In this document: in pieces, positions 63,289 to 64,000 of the stretch | How the letters are laid out: each line of letters opens with the position of its first letter | Position numbering within the stretch: the stretch's first letter is position 1 | Assembly (NCBI RefSeq): GCF_008119665.1 | Contig: NZ_CP043046.1 | Coordinates: forward strand, 3,720,001 to 3,784,000 | Source of the DNA: Pigmentiphaga aceris | GTDB lineage: Bacteria; Pseudomonadota; Gammaproteobacteria; Burkholderiales; Burkholderiaceae_B | Length of the DNA: 64,000 nt | Reading direction: 5' to 3' | Notes under the pieces: model-generated | What the model was told of the DNA's origin: nothing | Seen by the model: the letters and a program-made list of their open reading frames with translations, nothing else | Database searches by the model: none | Made by a program: the position numbers and the translations under genes

Positions 63289-63314
63289 GTCAAGTCGGGC
63301 GCGAGGAGAAGATA

Positions 63315-63719
63315 GTGCAAGGATTCGGCAGTTTTGGCGCACGCGCCTACGCCAGCGTCGGCGTCGAGACCAAGGTAACCAGCTCCAATCCGCATGCGCT
63401 TGTGCTGATGCTGTTCGACGGCGCACTCGACTCCGTGCAACGCGCGCTTGTCTGCCTGGAAGAGAAAGACATTCCAGGCAAGGCCAAAGCAATCGTGCGC
63501 GCTGACCGGATCATCAGTGAAGGACTGCGTGCCAGCCTGGACCCCAGCACCGGGGGTCAGTTGGCCGAACGCCTGGAAGCCTTGTATGACTACATGAGTC
63601 GGCGTCTGGTTGTCGCCAATGCAGGCAACGATCCGGACGCGCTTCTCGAAGTGCAAAAGCTGCTGCGCGAACTGCGTGGCGCATGGGCGGAGATTTCGCC
63701 TACGGCCCAGGCGGCCTGA
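63315..63719 (+). CDS. fliS: Flagellin export chaperone FliS
   Basis: The 134-aa helical protein binds the C terminus of flagellin and keeps it from polymerising before export. The N terminus (FGARAYASVGVETKVTSSNP, then HALVLMLFDGALDSVQRAL) is typical. The start is a GTG (63315-63317) with GAGGAG 6-12 nt upstream. Confidence 0.95.
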   Translation: MQGFGSFGARAYASVGVETKVTSSNPHALVLMLFDGALDSVQRALVCLEEKDIPGKAKAIVRADRIISEGLRASLDPSTGGQLAERLEALYDYMSRRLVVANAGNDPDALLEVQKLLRELRGAWAEISPTAQAA

Positions 63720-63792
63720 GACTGGTGCCATCGGCAACGATATCGCCTGAGGTTCAAGCCATTTTTGAAATCCCGATTCAGTGACGCGTACC

Positions 63793-64000
63793 ATGCACAG
63801 TTACCAACAGCTTTCCGATCTCAGCGTTGTCATGCTGGAAGCAGCGCGTCGCGGTGATTGGGACACAGTCACCAGCACCGAGCGCATCTGCGCCCGCGTG
63901 ATCGGTGATCTGCGTCAATATCCGGACCCGGCCCCGGTCAACGATGTCGAGCATGAAGAGCGCATGCGTCTGCTTCGCACCATCCTGGCCAACGACGCGG
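63793..64000 (+). CDS. fliT: Flagellar chaperone FliT, partial
   Basis: The first 69 codons of a helical protein run off the right edge. The sequence begins MHSYQQLSDLSVVMLEAARR and continues GDWDTVTSTERICARVIGDL, like FliT, the FliD export chaperone, and the position after fliS agrees. In enterobacteria FliT also binds FlhDC. An in-frame GTG at 63781 is an alternative start; neither has a clear ribosome site. Confidence 0.85.
   Translation, partial: MHSYQQLSDLSVVMLEAARRGDWDTVTSTERICARVIGDLRQYPDPAPVNDVEHEERMRLLRTILANDA

Noticed and set aside
1..64000. tRNA, rRNA, CRISPR arrays, insertion sequences or prophage genes
   Set aside because: None recognised by reading: no cloverleaf ends, no regular spaced repeats, no transposase or integrase frames.

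Overview
The window is 64 kb of a GC-rich (roughly 60%) chromosome from a motile Gram-negative bacterium. Protein content and gene order point to the Betaproteobacteria, order Burkholderiales, most like the Alcaligenaceae (Bordetella/Achromobacter relatives). The pointers are a flhDC-motAB-che-flhBAF-fliA-flgMN-flgA-flgB..L arrangement, Bordetella-type NadK and Fur, and a hrcA-hemH-hslR cluster. I cannot name the genus. No tRNA, rRNA, CRISPR array, insertion sequence or prophage was seen.

Region by region. (1) 1-5.5 kb, minus strand: the promoter-proximal part of an exopolysaccharide/capsule operon of the Wzx/Wzy type: phosphatase Wzb, outer-membrane channel Wza, co-polymerase/kinase Wzc, a polymerase-like membrane protein and a flippase cut by the window edge. 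(2) 5.8-15.2 kb: housekeeping genes: an orphan 92-aa protein, a PhzF-family protein, a gamma-carbonic-anhydrase-like protein, HslR, ferrochelatase, HrcA, NAD kinase, RecN, Fur, BamE and DapB. (3) 15.2-20.0 kb: signalling: cheB and cheR away from the main che cluster, a NarX/NarL-like two-component pair, and a receiver-HATPase protein. (4) 20.2-33.2 kb: flgBCDEFGHIJ-KL (minus) diverging from flgA, flgM and flgN (plus). (5) 33.3-49.2 kb, minus strand: flhD-flhC-response regulator-motA-motB-cheV-cheY-cheZ-cheA-MCP, then flhB-flhA-flhF-flhG-fliA. (6) 49.4-50.6 kb: an orphan PAS histidine kinase diverging from flhDC. (7) 50.7-58.9 kb, minus strand: an eight-gene, tightly packed operon with a TPR/GT41 (OGT/SPINDLY-type) glycosyltransferase, CDP-glucose synthesis and dehydration, a 3,5-epimerase, an SDR reductase, a hexapeptide acyltransferase, a CmcI-family protein and a FkbM methyltransferase. 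(8) 59.3-64 kb: fliC, flaG, fliD, fliS and the start of fliT.

How it fits together. FlhDC should switch on the hook-basal-body, export and fliA genes. FliA (sigma-28), held by FlgM until hook completion, should then drive late genes. Sigma-28-like promoters are visible in front of flgM, flgKL, fliC and flaG-fliD. The glycan operon abuts fliC and encodes a GT41 enzyme of the class that glycosylates protein Ser/Thr, so the best reading is a flagellin glycosylation island that builds and decorates a CDP-linked 6-deoxyhexose. This is inference. The most unusual single genes are a FlhG-like protein with no recognisable P-loop, a CheB without a receiver domain, a single-domain response regulator overlapping flhC, and the hrcA/nadK divergent pair, whose two -10 boxes each lie 6 nt from an ATG and predict leaderless mRNAs.
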